DNA of 64,000 bases from Dactylosporangium sp. AC04546 (GCF_022095675.1 NZ_JAHYSG010000053.1:1-64000), one strand, 5' to 3'. Positions 9,301-19,406 are shown, counted from the first letter of the stretch. Made by a program: numbers and translations. Notes: generated from the sequence alone by a model not told the origin.

Positions 9301-10211
9301 CGGCCCTCGCGGGCGACGACCGGCCGGTCGCCCGCCTTGAGCGTCACGGGCTTGACCGTGCCGGACGCGGTGCCGGCGGCGGTCGCGGTGAGCGTGACCG
9401 CGTTCGCCGGGCGGGTGGCGTCGAGGGCCAGGCCGCCGTCACGGTCCGCCAGGTACGGCGTGGTGAACGTGAACGGCTGCTGGGGTACCACATCCGCACC
9501 CTCGGCCGCATCGAGCGCGAAGTAGTCGAACGCCGCGTCGTGGGTCGTGCCGTCGCCCGCGGCGAGCGCGTAGACACCGATCTTGGTGATCGGGAACGTG
9601 ACCGTGACCGAGCCGGCGTCGGCCCACTGCTGCTGCGCGTCGTCCCAGTAGCTGGTGGCGACCGTGTTGCCGGTGCGCTGCATCCGCAGGGTCTCGGCCG
9701 ACGAGCCGGGCCGGTCGGTGAACTTGTTCGCGGTGAAGGCGGCAGCGGCCTCGATGTCGTTCTCGATCGCGCGGCCCGAGGGCGACAGGGTCCCGACGTA
9801 GGTCAGGCCGGAGCGGACGTAGTTGTCCATGTCCTGCCACGCGATGAGGCCCGCGCCCTGGAACGTCTTGGACACCGCGCCCGTGAAGTGGGTGATCGCG
9901 GTGAAGTCGCCGTTGGGCACGTCGACGAGGACGATGTTCTTGGCGCTGTTGACGGTGCGGTACGTGTCGCCGGTCTGCGAGGTCAGCCGCAGCTGCCCGC
10001 CGGTGACGGCGAGCGCCTCCGGCACGGCGTTGACGACGCCCCAGTCCGGGCCGAGGGCGGCGCCGTCGAACGTGTCGACCCACGCGCCCGCGGGCAGCGG
10101 CGGTTCGGCGGCGGCGGCCGGTGGCACCGCGACGGCCACGTTTGTCAGGAGCGTCGCCGTGGCAGCGATCGCCAGCGCCCGCAGGACGCGTACGGATCTA
10201 CGGTGTCTCAT
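6393..10211 (-). CDS. Multidomain GH51 alpha-L-arabinofuranosidase, secreted
   Basis: 1272 residues with a signal peptide, far longer than the roughly 500-residue intracellular GH51 enzymes. An N-terminal concanavalin-like domain (about 45-260, DTFDGAALGPDWGVVN) precedes the GH51 catalytic region. In that region LRFPGGCV, GLGNEEN (probable acid/base Glu730) and FLGEYAS (probable nucleophile Glu816) are visible. A second lectin-like domain follows (about 930-1110, LFQDDFSG, YYWWNLGGWNN). The chain ends in the shared C-terminal module (about 1175-1272, TPYGNKTF and VAPGKQAYQSFN). It should release arabinofuranosyl side chains outside the cell. It is preceded by a remnant of the same C-terminal module. 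Confidence 0.88.
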   Translation of the reverse strand: MRHRRSVRVLRALAIAATATLLTNVAVAVPPAAAAEPPLPAGAWVDTFDGAALGPDWGVVNAVPEALAVTGGQLRLTSQTGDTYRTVNSAKNIVLVDVPNGDFTAITHFTGAVSKTFQGAGLIAWQDMDNYVRSGLTYVGTLSPSGRAIENDIEAAAAFTANKFTDRPGSSAETLRMQRTGNTVATSYWDDAQQQWADAGSVTVTFPITKIGVYALAAGDGTTHDAAFDYFALDAAEGADVVPQQPFTFTTPYLADRDGGLALDATRPANAVTLTATAAGTASGTVKPVTLKAGDRPVVAREGRFVLADPGTEPTQLRLTDAGGGKVFLHNGAGAFAVRRATDGALVLGDRAAAARLTITTVTVAQHDLVVDTAAARTEISDDLYGIFYEDINYAADGGLYAELVRNRSFEFNTSDNSSFNGLTAWETVNRGGATATPTVGTDAGRLNDSNRYYLTLTTTGAGAGVRNTGYNTGFAVQQGARYDLSVWARSATAQDLTVRVEDAAGTGASATGTVHVDGSNTWKAYPATLTATGTTAAGRLAVLAGAAGTIALDMVSLMPQDTWVGPVNGRSVLRKDLADKIAALKPKFLRFPGGCVTNVGTFNTYLESNGADRRRTFQWKETIGAVEQRPTNWNFWGYNQSYGIGYLEYFKFAEDMGATPLPVLSVGANGCGSTIPEMTDAARIQRWVDDTVDLIEFANGPVTSEWGAKRAALGHPEPFHLRYIGLGNEENTTTFEANFPKFRDAVKAAYPDVTVISNSGPAASGARFNTLWNYNRQQNVEMVDEHYYLDPSWFLANNHRYDSYDRNGPHVFLGEYASRGNTFANALAEASYMTGLERNGDLVELASYAPLLSNESYVQWSPDAIWFDNRQSWGSPNYYTQQLFSVNQGDQVVPSTVTAGAAAANVVRGGVFLSSWNTAAAYDNVKVTANTGGAVLFQDDFSGAPAWSAQAGNWAVQNGEYVQSSTSVTDARSIIPDAYTRNWTDYTLELDARKTAGSEGFLIGFGAGSAGDYYWWNLGGWNNTRQALERAVGNSRGEVAAGPDTGVVTGQTYHVKIVVEGAKISLYLDGALQLTYTQPAPQVLYQVVTRDEDTGDIVVKAVNPSATTARTRVQVTGGTQISPQATVTEMTGPPTATNTKAAPTTVVPVERSWTGASNDFTYDFPAYSITFIRLHQATNPVQLTVTAAPRCLGGTAYLAVTAVNTGTGATAVGFTTPYGNKTFPSVAPGKQAYQSFNARVASLPAGRATVTGTRDGQTVTYHADYAAISCG

Positions 10212-10233
10212 CCTGTTCCAATCAGAGGGGTGT

Positions 10234-10411
10234 TCAGCCGCGGCTGATGGCGGTGTCGGTGGTCACGGTGTCGGTGCCGGCGTCGAGGTGCGCGGCGCGG
10301 GCGTCGAACGACTGGTAGGCCTGCTTCCCGGGGCCAGGTCGGTGACGGTCTTCGACCCATAGGCCTGCACGGCCACATAGGCGGTCGCGACGATGCGGCG
10401 ACGGCCAGCGG
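10234..10411 (-). pseudogene. Frameshifted remnant of the shared C-terminal module
   Basis: The minus strand encodes ATAYVAVQ joined directly to AYGSKTVTDLAPG. After a one-base deletion the next frame continues GKQAYQSFDARAAHLDAGTD to a stop at 10234. Compared with the intact modules in the neighbouring genes, about 18 residues between AYVAV and YGSKTV are missing, and the GGC of PGKQ has lost one base. Nothing recognisable of the parent enzyme remains upstream. This is probably debris from a lost fourth module-bearing protein. Confidence 0.8.
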
Positions 10412-10493
10412 CGGGGGCGGCTGGAACCGGCTCCTCGGGGTGTGTGCCGCCGGCGCACCGCCCCCACGCGGGGTGGTACGCCGGCACCGGGGG

Positions 10494-11912
10494 TCAGGTC
10501 GTGATGCGGAAGGTGGCGTCGGCGCGGCCCGTCGCGTCGGTGATCGGGTCGAGCCGGAGCTGGTAGTTGTAGTGGCGGATGTACCGGTCGGGGAAGTTGT
10601 ACGACTGGAACGACGTCCACGAGCTGCTCGCCAGCCCCGCCACCTGGCGGAACGTGGCGTCACCGGCGAAGGTGCCCGTCCCGTCGTTGGCCGCCAGGAC
10701 GAAGTCGTAGTTCACGTGGCGCAGGTAGTAGCCGGGGAAGTTCACCGACTCGAACGAGATGGTGCCGGAGGCACCGTTGATGCCCGGCACGAGCCGGAAC
10801 TGCGCGTCCTGGGCGGGGCTGACGTTCGGGTCGATGCGCACGTCGAAGTTGGTGTGCCGCACGTAGCGGTCCTGGAAGTTGTACGACTGGATCCGGTTGA
10901 CGGCGACGTTGCTGGGCCAGCGGGCCAGCACCCGGCTCTCCTCGGCGGCGGTCAGGTTGAGGATCGCGCCGTGGCGCTTCTTGGTGCCGCCAAGCGCGTA
11001 GGTGCTCGCGGCCGGGATCCGGTAGCTGCCCGGTGGTGTGGCGGGGTTGGTGGTCAGCACCGGGAGGTAGCCGCGGCCGGAGGCGTACTGGTCGAGGTAC
11101 AACGCATAGTCGCCGCCGGTGTTGAACTTCATCCACATCGGCCCCTCGACCTGCGAGCCGGTCAGGCCGATCCCGGACAGGTTGCCGAGGTTCGTCCACG
11201 TCCCGAGGATCGAGTTGCTGCCCTCGATGGTGATCTGGCCGTCGCCGGAGGCGCGCACGTAGCGGTAGCTGCCGGTCGGCACCTCGATGATCTGCGTGTC
11301 GATGATGCCCTGCGTGCCGGCGCGGTCGATGTACAGCTGCGGGGTGGTGATGCTGCGGAAGTTGGACGTCCGCGCGGAGTAGATGCGGTGCTTCAGGACC
11401 CCGTTCAGCGTGGCGTTCGTCGCCCAGTAGAGGACGTAGTCGTTCGTGGCCGGGTTCCAGATCGCCTCCGGGGCCCACGCGTTGCGGCCGTCGGGGATGG
11501 CGCCGGCGACGTTGAGCAGCCACGGCGCCGACCAGGTGACCAGGTCGGTGGACTCCCAGACGACGAGGTTGCGGCTGCCGTTGTTCTGGGCGGTGCTCCA
11601 GTCCTGGCCGCAGGAGATGCACAGGTCGGTGGCGATGATCCAGTACCGGTCGCCGGCCGGCGAGCGGACCAGGGACGGGTCGCGGACGCCCTTGGTGCCG
11701 ACGGTGGAGCGCAGCACCAGCCCGCCGTTGTTCAGGTCGGTCCAGTGCAGGCCGTCCTTGCTGTGGGCGAGGTAGATCTGCTGGGCCGTCGACGACTCGC
11801 CGACGAAGTGGGCGAGGAGGTAGCCGGTGAACGGGTCGAGCGCGGCCGCCCTGGTCGCGGTCGCCAGCAGGAGGAGGCAGACGGCGGCCACTGTCGCGAT
11901 GGCGCGCCTCAT
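10494..11912 (-). CDS. GH43-like arabinofuranosidase/arabinanase with AbfB (CBM42) domain
   Basis: 472 residues. The ATG at 11912 overlaps the stop of the preceding gene in an ATGA, implying translational coupling, and a hydrophobic signal peptide follows. A GH43-like beta-propeller covers about 25-310 (GVRDPSLVRSPAGDRYWIIATD, NAWAPEAIWNPATN, SQVEGPMWMKF). About residues 320-472 form an AbfB domain with three repeats of the type IQSYNFQDRYVRHTNF, ESVNFPGYYLRHVNY and FQSYNFPDRYIRHYNY, the arabinofuranose-binding beta-trefoil of CBM42. It is paralogous to the gene just upstream and probably acts on arabinan or arabinoxylan outside the cell. Confidence 0.85.
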   Translation of the reverse strand: MRRAIATVAAVCLLLLATATRAAALDPFTGYLLAHFVGESSTAQQIYLAHSKDGLHWTDLNNGGLVLRSTVGTKGVRDPSLVRSPAGDRYWIIATDLCISCGQDWSTAQNNGSRNLVVWESTDLVTWSAPWLLNVAGAIPDGRNAWAPEAIWNPATNDYVLYWATNATLNGVLKHRIYSARTSNFRSITTPQLYIDRAGTQGIIDTQIIEVPTGSYRYVRASGDGQITIEGSNSILGTWTNLGNLSGIGLTGSQVEGPMWMKFNTGGDYALYLDQYASGRGYLPVLTTNPATPPGSYRIPAASTYALGGTKKRHGAILNLTAAEESRVLARWPSNVAVNRIQSYNFQDRYVRHTNFDVRIDPNVSPAQDAQFRLVPGINGASGTISFESVNFPGYYLRHVNYDFVLAANDGTGTFAGDATFRQVAGLASSSWTSFQSYNFPDRYIRHYNYQLRLDPITDATGRADATFRITT

Positions 11913-13285
11913 GAGGTGACCTTGAACGTGGCGTCCTGGCGGTCGGTGGCGGTGCTGATCGGGTCGATGCGCAGCACGTAGTTCGAGTGGCGCAGGTGCC
12001 GGTCGGGGAAGTTGTACGACCGGAACGACGACCACGTCGAGTCGGCCAGGCCGGCGACCCGGTAGAAGGTGGCGTCGGCGCGGAACGCGGCGGTGTTGTC
12101 GTTCGCGTCGAGGCGGATCTCGTAGTTGTAGTGGCGCAGGTACCGCGTCGGGTAGTTCACCGACTGGAACGACACGCCGGCGCCGTCGGCCAGGCCGGCC
12201 ACCATGCGCCACAGCTGGTCCTGGTACGGGTCGAACGGGTAGGCGTCGATGCGGCCCACGTTGTTGGCGTGCCGCACGAAGCGGTCGGGGAAGTTCGACG
12301 ACTTGAGCCGCACCCAGGCCGGCAGGCCCCAGCGGGAGACCACGGCGTTGTACTCGGCCGAGGTGACGCCCACGATCGAGCCGTGCTTGGCGTTCAGCGG
12401 CGGGGTGTAGTCACGCTGGTTGAGCACGCTCCACGCGTTGCCGCCGACGTTGGTGCTCGACCACGCGTAGTAGTCGTTGTTGACCGGGCTGAACGAGTCG
12501 CCCCACAGCCACCAGCCGGTGCCGACGTTGTTGCGCACGAGCATCGGCGCCTCCATGGCGCTGCCCTGGCGCAGGCCGGAGGTGTACGTCGTGTAGCTGT
12601 TCGCGGCGCCGGTCGAGGAGCGGGCGCCGTACGTGAGGCCGTTGCCGAGGTTCTTGTAGTACAGGTAGAACGTGCTGCCGTCGACGACGATGTCGCCGTC
12701 GAGGACGTTGAAGCCGGGGCTGAAGTACACCTGGTTGGCGCTGACCGTGCGGAAGTCCGACGTGTAGTTGACCATGAAGACGTCGGCGCCGTTGTTCGCC
12801 GAGTACACGATCCCGTACTGGCCACGGGACGCGTCCCAGAACGCCGTCGGCGCCCAGGTGTGGGTGTTCAGGGTGTGCATGCGGATCCGGCGGTACCCCG
12901 TGAAGCTCGTCAGGTCGGTCGAGTCCCACACGTGCAGGTACTGGTTGTTCTGCCCGAAGTCGGTGCCGTTGAGGTCGGTGGCCAGGACGACGAACGTGCC
13001 GTCCTGCTTGCGCAGCACGAACGGGTCGCGCAGGCCGAGCGTGCCCGCGGTCGGGGTGACGACCGGGTTGTTCTGGTTCAGCGGCGACCAGTTCAGGCCG
13101 TCGGTGCTCACCGCGAGGTGCAGGCCGTAGTTGGCGCCGGTCATGCTCGGCGACTCGGTGAAGTAGGCGAAGACGTAGGCGCTGTTCGCGGCGGCGGCGG
13201 ACCCCGCGGTGGCGGCGACGCCGATCGTGGTGGCGGCGGCGGACAGACCGGTCAGCTGGACGAACGTTCGGCGGCTCAGGTGCAC
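11909..13285 (-). CDS. Tat-secreted GH43-like enzyme with AbfB (CBM42) domain
   Basis: 458 residues from a GTG at 13285 with AGAGGA upstream. A Tat signal (LSRRTFVQLTG) comes first, then a GH43-like propeller (GLRDPFVLRKQDGTFVVLATD, HTWAPTAFWDASRG, AMEAPMLVRN). A C-terminal AbfB beta-trefoil has three SSNFPDRFVRHANN / SVNYPTRYLRHYNY / SYNFPDRHLRHSNY repeats. It is the first gene of a coupled pair with 10494-11912 and lies 36 bp from a LacI-type operator at 13321. The partner uses a Sec-type signal and this protein a Tat signal, so two paralogues may leave the cell by different routes. Confidence 0.85.
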   Translation of the reverse strand: MHLSRRTFVQLTGLSAAATTIGVAATAGSAAAANSAYVFAYFTESPSMTGANYGLHLAVSTDGLNWSPLNQNNPVVTPTAGTLGLRDPFVLRKQDGTFVVLATDLNGTDFGQNNQYLHVWDSTDLTSFTGYRRIRMHTLNTHTWAPTAFWDASRGQYGIVYSANNGADVFMVNYTSDFRTVSANQVYFSPGFNVLDGDIVVDGSTFYLYYKNLGNGLTYGARSSTGAANSYTTYTSGLRQGSAMEAPMLVRNNVGTGWWLWGDSFSPVNNDYYAWSSTNVGGNAWSVLNQRDYTPPLNAKHGSIVGVTSAEYNAVVSRWGLPAWVRLKSSNFPDRFVRHANNVGRIDAYPFDPYQDQLWRMVAGLADGAGVSFQSVNYPTRYLRHYNYEIRLDANDNTAAFRADATFYRVAGLADSTWSSFRSYNFPDRHLRHSNYVLRIDPISTATDRQDATFKVTS

Positions 13286-13320
13286 GATGGCGGTCCTCTC
13301 TGCGGGCCTCGCCGGTCGGC

Positions 13321-13334
13321 TGTTAGCGTTAACA
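13321..13334. promoter_or_regulatory. LacI-family operator 3
   Basis: TGTTAGCGTTAACA is a nearly perfect dyad 36 bp before the GTG start of the Tat-secreted GH43 gene. It belongs to the same operator family as 262, 441 and 13446. Confidence 0.7.
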
Positions 13335-13445
13335 TTCTTGGGGTTTTGGACGGAACCGGCGGGAAGGGCTCGGCGCTGGGGTGTCAGCTTCTGCGGGGGT
13401 TCGGCTCATCGACGGCCGTATGGCGGACGGCTCGTTACGTGGGAG

Positions 13446-13459
13446 TGTTAGCGATAACA
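13446..13459. promoter_or_regulatory. LacI-family operator 4
   Basis: TGTTAGCGATAACA is a near-perfect dyad 63 bp before the preferred GTG start of the UvrA-like gene and 161 bp from the divergent GH43 start. Its distance of 125 bp from operator 3 would suit loop-type repression of the GH43 operon. Whether it also affects the UvrA-like gene is open. Confidence 0.65.
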
Positions 13460-13521
13460 CGGGTGGTGTCAAGCCTGGCGGACTGCCGGAAAGTGTCACA
13501 CCCGGCGGATATCGTGACCCG

Positions 13522-15795
<2,274 letters not shown>

Positions 15796-15869
15796 CGGGT
15801 TCGGTCAGCGTTTGATCGACTGCTCCTGAACTTGGCGTGAGCCGGCGGCCGGTGAGGGTTGTCGTCGCG

Positions 15870-15912
15870 CGGTATTCCTGCCGGGAATGTTTTATTCCTG
15901 ACAGGAATACCG
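15870..15912. repeat. Nested inverted repeats with ATTCCTG half-sites
   Basis: CGGTATTCCTG (15870-15880) is exactly mirrored by CAGGAATACCG (15902-15912). Inside lie two smaller dyads, ATTCCTGCCGGGAAT and ATTCCTGACAGGAAT. The element is AT-rich compared with its surroundings and sits 75 bp after the UvrA-like stop. It could be a transcript-end hairpin or a double operator for an unidentified dimeric regulator. No gene starts close by. Confidence 0.5.
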
Positions 15913-16081
15913 TGCGGAAGCCACCTGCCCTCCGCACCGCCGCTTGCCGGCCTTGCCCACCGGGTCCGCGGGCGCCTCCGGTGCCGTTGGACCTCCGGTC
16001 TCGCCTGCGCCGTCCGCCAGCCGGCCTGCCGTGGGACCTTCGGCGGTCGACCGCCCCGCTGGGCCGCACGGCAGCGGCGCC

Positions 16082-16275
16082 CGGCCAGTCCTAGACCGCC
16101 GGCCCGGCACCTGAGACCGGGCTGGGTGTGGTTGTGGATCGTCGGCGGATCGGGCCAGTCCTGAGCCGCCGGCCCGGCACCTAAGGTCGGGCCGGGTGTG
16201 GGTGTGGGTGTGGGTGTGGATCGTCGGCGGATCTGGCCGGTGCTGGGCCGCCGGCCCGGCGCCTGGGACCGGCCG
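16082..16275. repeat. Imperfect tandem repeat (about 70-80 bp units) with GGTGTG microsatellite
   Basis: Three degenerate units begin near 16082, 16151 and 16231. Each contains CCGCCGGCCCGGCRCCT followed by a GGGTGTGG run and (in the first two) GATCGTCGGCGGAT. In the second unit the GGTGTG hexamer is expanded about fourfold (16194-16219). The 15796-16303 gap holds only this repeat and the 15870 dyads; no gene was recognised in it. It borders the truncated MFS gene. Confidence 0.6.
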
Positions 16276-16303
16276 CGCGGAGGTCGGGCCGGGTTCGGGA
16301 TCG

Positions 16304-17008
16304 TCAGCGTGCCGGGCCGCCCGGGAACGGTGTCGCCGGGGGCTGGACAAGTGGCGGGCCGGGGCGTGACCCGCGGGCGACCAGCAGGGCGACGCCGCTC
16401 GCCGCGGCGGCGAGCAGTCCGAACAGCGCCACCGGCAACTCGGCCACGAACGCCGTCCGCCAGCTCAGCGCCCGCACCACCACGCCGCCCGCAACCGGTC
16501 CCAGCACCAGAGCGGCGCCGAGGGCGAGCAGGAGCACCAGCCGGGCCGGGGAGCGCCGCACGTCCGTCCGGTCCGTCGCGGCGCCCGGGCCCGAAGGGAT
16601 CGCGGGGGCAGTGGCCAGCTGCGTGGACAGGGCCAGGGCGGCGCCTGCCGCGGTGCCGGCGCCCAGGCCCGCGAGGACCCGGCCGGCCGCCATCACGGCC
16701 GCTCCCGGCGCGAACGCGCTCACGAGGGTGCCCACCAGCACGAGCACCAGGCCTGGCAGGGCGGTTGCCGTGGGGGCGCGGCGGCCCAGCAGGTGCCCGG
16801 GGGCGAACAGGGCAACGGCGGCCGCCGCGTACTGCACGGCCAGGATCGTGGTCAGCGCCGCCGAGGACAGGCCCAGGTCGCGCTGGATCGCTTCGGTCAA
16901 CGGGCCGACCGGGGCCGTCAGCACGCCGGCGGCGAGCACTGCGCCCACCCCCGGGCCGATCAGGGACCACGGCGGGCGGGGCGGTACGGAGTGTCCGGGT
17001 GGAGCCAT
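16304..17008 (-). CDS. Half-length MFS transporter (N-terminal six helices only)
   Basis: 234 residues with about six hydrophobic segments (VGAVLAAGVLTAPVG, TTILAVQYAAAAVALFAPGHLLGRRAP, GLVLVLVGTLVSAFAPG and others). This matches the first domain of a major-facilitator exporter, including the loop after helix 2 (GHLLGRRAP) and a helix-4-like GRVLAGLGAGTAAGAALAL. Full MFS proteins have about 400 residues and twelve helices. The reading frame stops soon after helix 6, next to the tandem repeat, so the gene is probably truncated by repeat-associated rearrangement and may not transport. A functional half-transporter cannot be excluded. Confidence 0.6.
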   Translation of the reverse strand: MAPPGHSVPPRPPWSLIGPGVGAVLAAGVLTAPVGPLTEAIQRDLGLSSAALTTILAVQYAAAAVALFAPGHLLGRRAPTATALPGLVLVLVGTLVSAFAPGAAVMAAGRVLAGLGAGTAAGAALALSTQLATAPAIPSGPGAATDRTDVRRSPARLVLLLALGAALVLGPVAGGVVVRALSWRTAFVAELPVALFGLLAAAASGVALLVARGSRPGPPLVQPPATPFPGGPAR

Positions 17009-17144
17009 CCGGCGATTATATGCACCAGCGACGATATCGACGCAATGTGGTACGAAGCCGGAATGTGGTCAGGGTGTGAATGTCGCGGGCGGGAAGCGTG
17101 CACGGCGGCGGCCGGGGCGGGTCGGCGCCGTAGCGTCGTGAGCT

Positions 17145-18296
17145 GTGCAGACTGTTGACGTCCTCGTGGTGGGTGCGGGCCTCGCCGGCCTGCACACGGC
17201 CCGGCTGCTCGCGGAGCGCGGGCTGGGCGTGCTCGTGGTCGATCGGCGGCGGTCGCTGGCCTCCGGGATTCGCACGACCGGGATCTTCGTGCGGCGGACG
17301 CTCGACGACTTCGACGTGCCCGGGCATCTGCTGGGGCCGGGGGTGCGGGACGTGGTGCTGTACCCGCCGTCGCGCCGGGCGCCGGTCCGGCTCACGAGCG
17401 ACCGGGACGAGTACCGGGTCGCCGACATGCCCGGGGTCTACGAGCACGCGCGCCGGGCCGCCGAACGCGCCGGGGCCCAGGTGCGGCTCGGGGTCCGCTA
17501 CGAGGGGCTGGTGCACGACGTCGCCGAGCTCGCCGGCGAAGCGCAGGAACCGGTCCGGGTCCGGTTCGTCGTCGGAGCGGACGGTGCGCGGTCGCGGGTC
17601 GCGCGGGATCTCGGGCTCGACGTCAACCGGAGGCTGCTCGTCGGGGCCGAGATCGTCGAGCCGATCGCGGCCGGCAGCGGCGTTCCCACGTTCCACTGCG
17701 TGCTCGATCCGAGGATCGCGCCCGGCTATCTGGGGTGGGTCATCGACGACGGCCGACATGCTCACATCGGCATCGCCGGATATCAGCGCGCGATGCGCGG
17801 CGGGCTCCGGCAGCTGCTCGACCGCTTCGCCGCCGACGCGCCGGGCCGCGCCCGGCCCACCGGTGCGGCGGAGCGGCGTGGCGGGCCGATTCCCGTCGGT
17901 GGGATCCTGCGCAGGCTTGCCTGCCCGCGCGGGCTGCTCGTCGGGGACGCCGCGGGCGCCGTATCGCCGCTCACCGCCGGTGGGCTCGATCCCTGCCTGC
18001 GGTTGTCCGAGCTGGCCGCGGACGTCGTCGTGCGGTACCTGCGCGACGGGGACGACACGGTCCTGCGCGCCTATGACGGGAGCGCGCTGCGCGAACGCTT
18101 CCGGGGGCGGCTCGCCCTGCGGCGGCTGTTCGCCGGGGTGCGCTCCCCCGCCGTCGCCGAGGCGGCCGTGGCTGCCCTGCGCACCGGAGCCGGGCGGGCG
18201 GCCGCGCGGCGTGTGCTGTTCGGGGACGGGTCGTTCCCCGACGTCAGGTTGCAGGCGCCGGGAACAGACACCCGCTACGCAGCTCCCGCGCCGTGA
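17145..18296 (+). CDS. FAD-dependent oxidoreductase, geranylgeranyl-reductase-like
   Basis: 383 residues from a GTG at 17145. An N-terminal FAD Rossmann motif VVGAGLAGLHTARLL, the middle GADGARSRVARDLG and the later GDAAGAVSPLTAGGLDPCLRLSELAA motif identify a group-2 flavoprotein of the geranylgeranyl reductase/halogenase-like superfamily. These enzymes reduce isoprenoid double bonds or hydroxylate aromatic compounds using NAD(P)H. No isoprenoid gene is adjacent, so the substrate is unknown. The gene is monocistronic. Confidence 0.7.
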   Translation: MQTVDVLVVGAGLAGLHTARLLAERGLGVLVVDRRRSLASGIRTTGIFVRRTLDDFDVPGHLLGPGVRDVVLYPPSRRAPVRLTSDRDEYRVADMPGVYEHARRAAERAGAQVRLGVRYEGLVHDVAELAGEAQEPVRVRFVVGADGARSRVARDLGLDVNRRLLVGAEIVEPIAAGSGVPTFHCVLDPRIAPGYLGWVIDDGRHAHIGIAGYQRAMRGGLRQLLDRFAADAPGRARPTGAAERRGGPIPVGGILRRLACPRGLLVGDAAGAVSPLTAGGLDPCLRLSELAADVVVRYLRDGDDTVLRAYDGSALRERFRGRLALRRLFAGVRSPAVAEAAVAALRTGAGRAAARRVLFGDGSFPDVRLQAPGTDTRYAAPAP

Positions 18297-18332
18297 CGTC
18301 CCGGGTGTGCCGTGCGTCGTCACGATGCCCCG

Positions 18333-18434
18333 TCAGGGAACCGCGACCAGTTGCTCGGCGATGCGCCGCAGGGCGCTGCTGAGGCGGTACTTCACCGTCC
18401 CCTCCGGAATGCCGAGCGCCACGCCGACCGCACC
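18333..18434 (-). pseudogene. Remnant of an ECF sigma factor (region 4 only)
   Basis: The minus strand encodes GVALGIPEGTVKYRLSSALRRIAEQL and a stop at 18333. This is the helix-turn-helix of sigma-70 region 4 in extracytoplasmic-function sigma factors (compare the usual LGIPEGTVKSRLHRALRRL). Upstream residues do not resemble region 2 and no start is evident, so the 5' part has been lost. Confidence 0.75.
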
Positions 18435-18583
18435 GGCTGATCGCCGCACCGGGGCCACTGGACGGGAATTGTGACGCGCGGCACAGCAACCGGACTGTGA
18501 TCGACAAGTGATCGTTCGGGACCCATCCCGCACGGCAGCCGTCAGTACGATCCTCGCGCCATCCCACGACTAGAAAGAACTCG

Positions 18584-19396
18584 ATGAAGCTCGCATGGGG
18601 ACGGACCGCGGCGACGATCGTCGCGGTCACGATGATGTTCGGTACGACCGCCTGCGCCGGCCTGACGGACAGCGGCGCCTCGCCCGTCGCCGCACCGACC
18701 ACCTCGAAGGCGCCGGAGCCGAAGCAGCTGCTGCTCGACTCGCTCGCGGAGTACGACAAGGGCGTCTACGGAGTGGAGTTCACCGGCCGGGACAACAAGG
18801 GCTCGGCCGCGATCGACGCCACCAAGAAGCAGGCGTACCTCAAGATGATCTCGACCGACCCGGACGCCGCGTTCACGATGGAGATCCTGCTCCTGGAGCC
18901 GGACGCCTACCTGAAGATGGACATGGGTGACCTGGCCAAGCAGGTGCCGGGCATGTCCCAGTTCAACGGCAAGACCTGGATGCACCTCGACAAGTCCAAG
19001 ATCACCGATGCCGACAGCCTGGGCATCAAGCAGGACGACTCGGACATGCTCGACCTCACGGCCATGCTGAAGAGCGCGGAGGCGGTCCAGACGACCGGCG
19101 ACGGCAAGTACACCGGCACCCTCGACCTGACCAAGGGCGAGGACACCCCGATGACCGACGAGGCCGTGGTCAGGGCCCTGGCCGACAAGGCCTCCGCCGT
19201 CCCGTTCACCGCGACCGTCGACGCCCAGGGCCGGTTCACCGACCTGACGATCGACGTGCCGGCCGCCGGCCAGACCAAGGCGCACAAGCTGACGCTCAAG
19301 GTCACGCAGTACGGCACCGTGAAGATCCCGGCCAAGCCGACCGGCAAGTCCGTCGTCGAGGCCCCGGCCAGCGCGTACGAGATGCTCAACGGCTGA
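18584..19396 (+). CDS. LppX/LprAFG-like lipoprotein
   Basis: 270 residues. A signal peptide ends in a lipobox-like GTTAC, with Cys at residue 23, so the mature protein should be lipid-anchored. A short Pro/Thr/Ser linker is followed by a beta-rich domain with repeated aromatic strands (YGVEFTGRDNKG, DAYLKMDMGDLAKQVPG, GKTWMHLDKSKI). This pattern occurs in actinobacterial LppX/LprG-type lipoproteins that bind lipids or act in envelope transport. A strong hairpin terminator follows at 19407, so it is probably its own transcription unit. Ligand unknown. Confidence 0.65.
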   Translation: MKLAWGRTAATIVAVTMMFGTTACAGLTDSGASPVAAPTTSKAPEPKQLLLDSLAEYDKGVYGVEFTGRDNKGSAAIDATKKQAYLKMISTDPDAAFTMEILLLEPDAYLKMDMGDLAKQVPGMSQFNGKTWMHLDKSKITDADSLGIKQDDSDMLDLTAMLKSAEAVQTTGDGKYTGTLDLTKGEDTPMTDEAVVRALADKASAVPFTATVDAQGRFTDLTIDVPAAGQTKAHKLTLKVTQYGTVKIPAKPTGKSVVEAPASAYEMLNG

Positions 19397-19406
19397 TCCA
19401 GCCGAG

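Noticed and set aside
3603-10247. A 2214-codon open frame on the plus strand
   Set aside because: It runs opposite three clear minus-strand genes with good domains and is Arg/Gly/Asp-rich, a mirror of GC-biased codons. No ribosome site or family match.
15796-16303. Short open frames in the UvrA-MFS gap
   Set aside because: Pro/Arg-rich, lacking ribosome sites, and overlapping tandem repeats; treated as non-coding.
17016-18323. A 435-codon minus-strand frame opposite the FAD oxidoreductase
   Set aside because: Antisense shadow; the plus-strand frame has clear FAD motifs.
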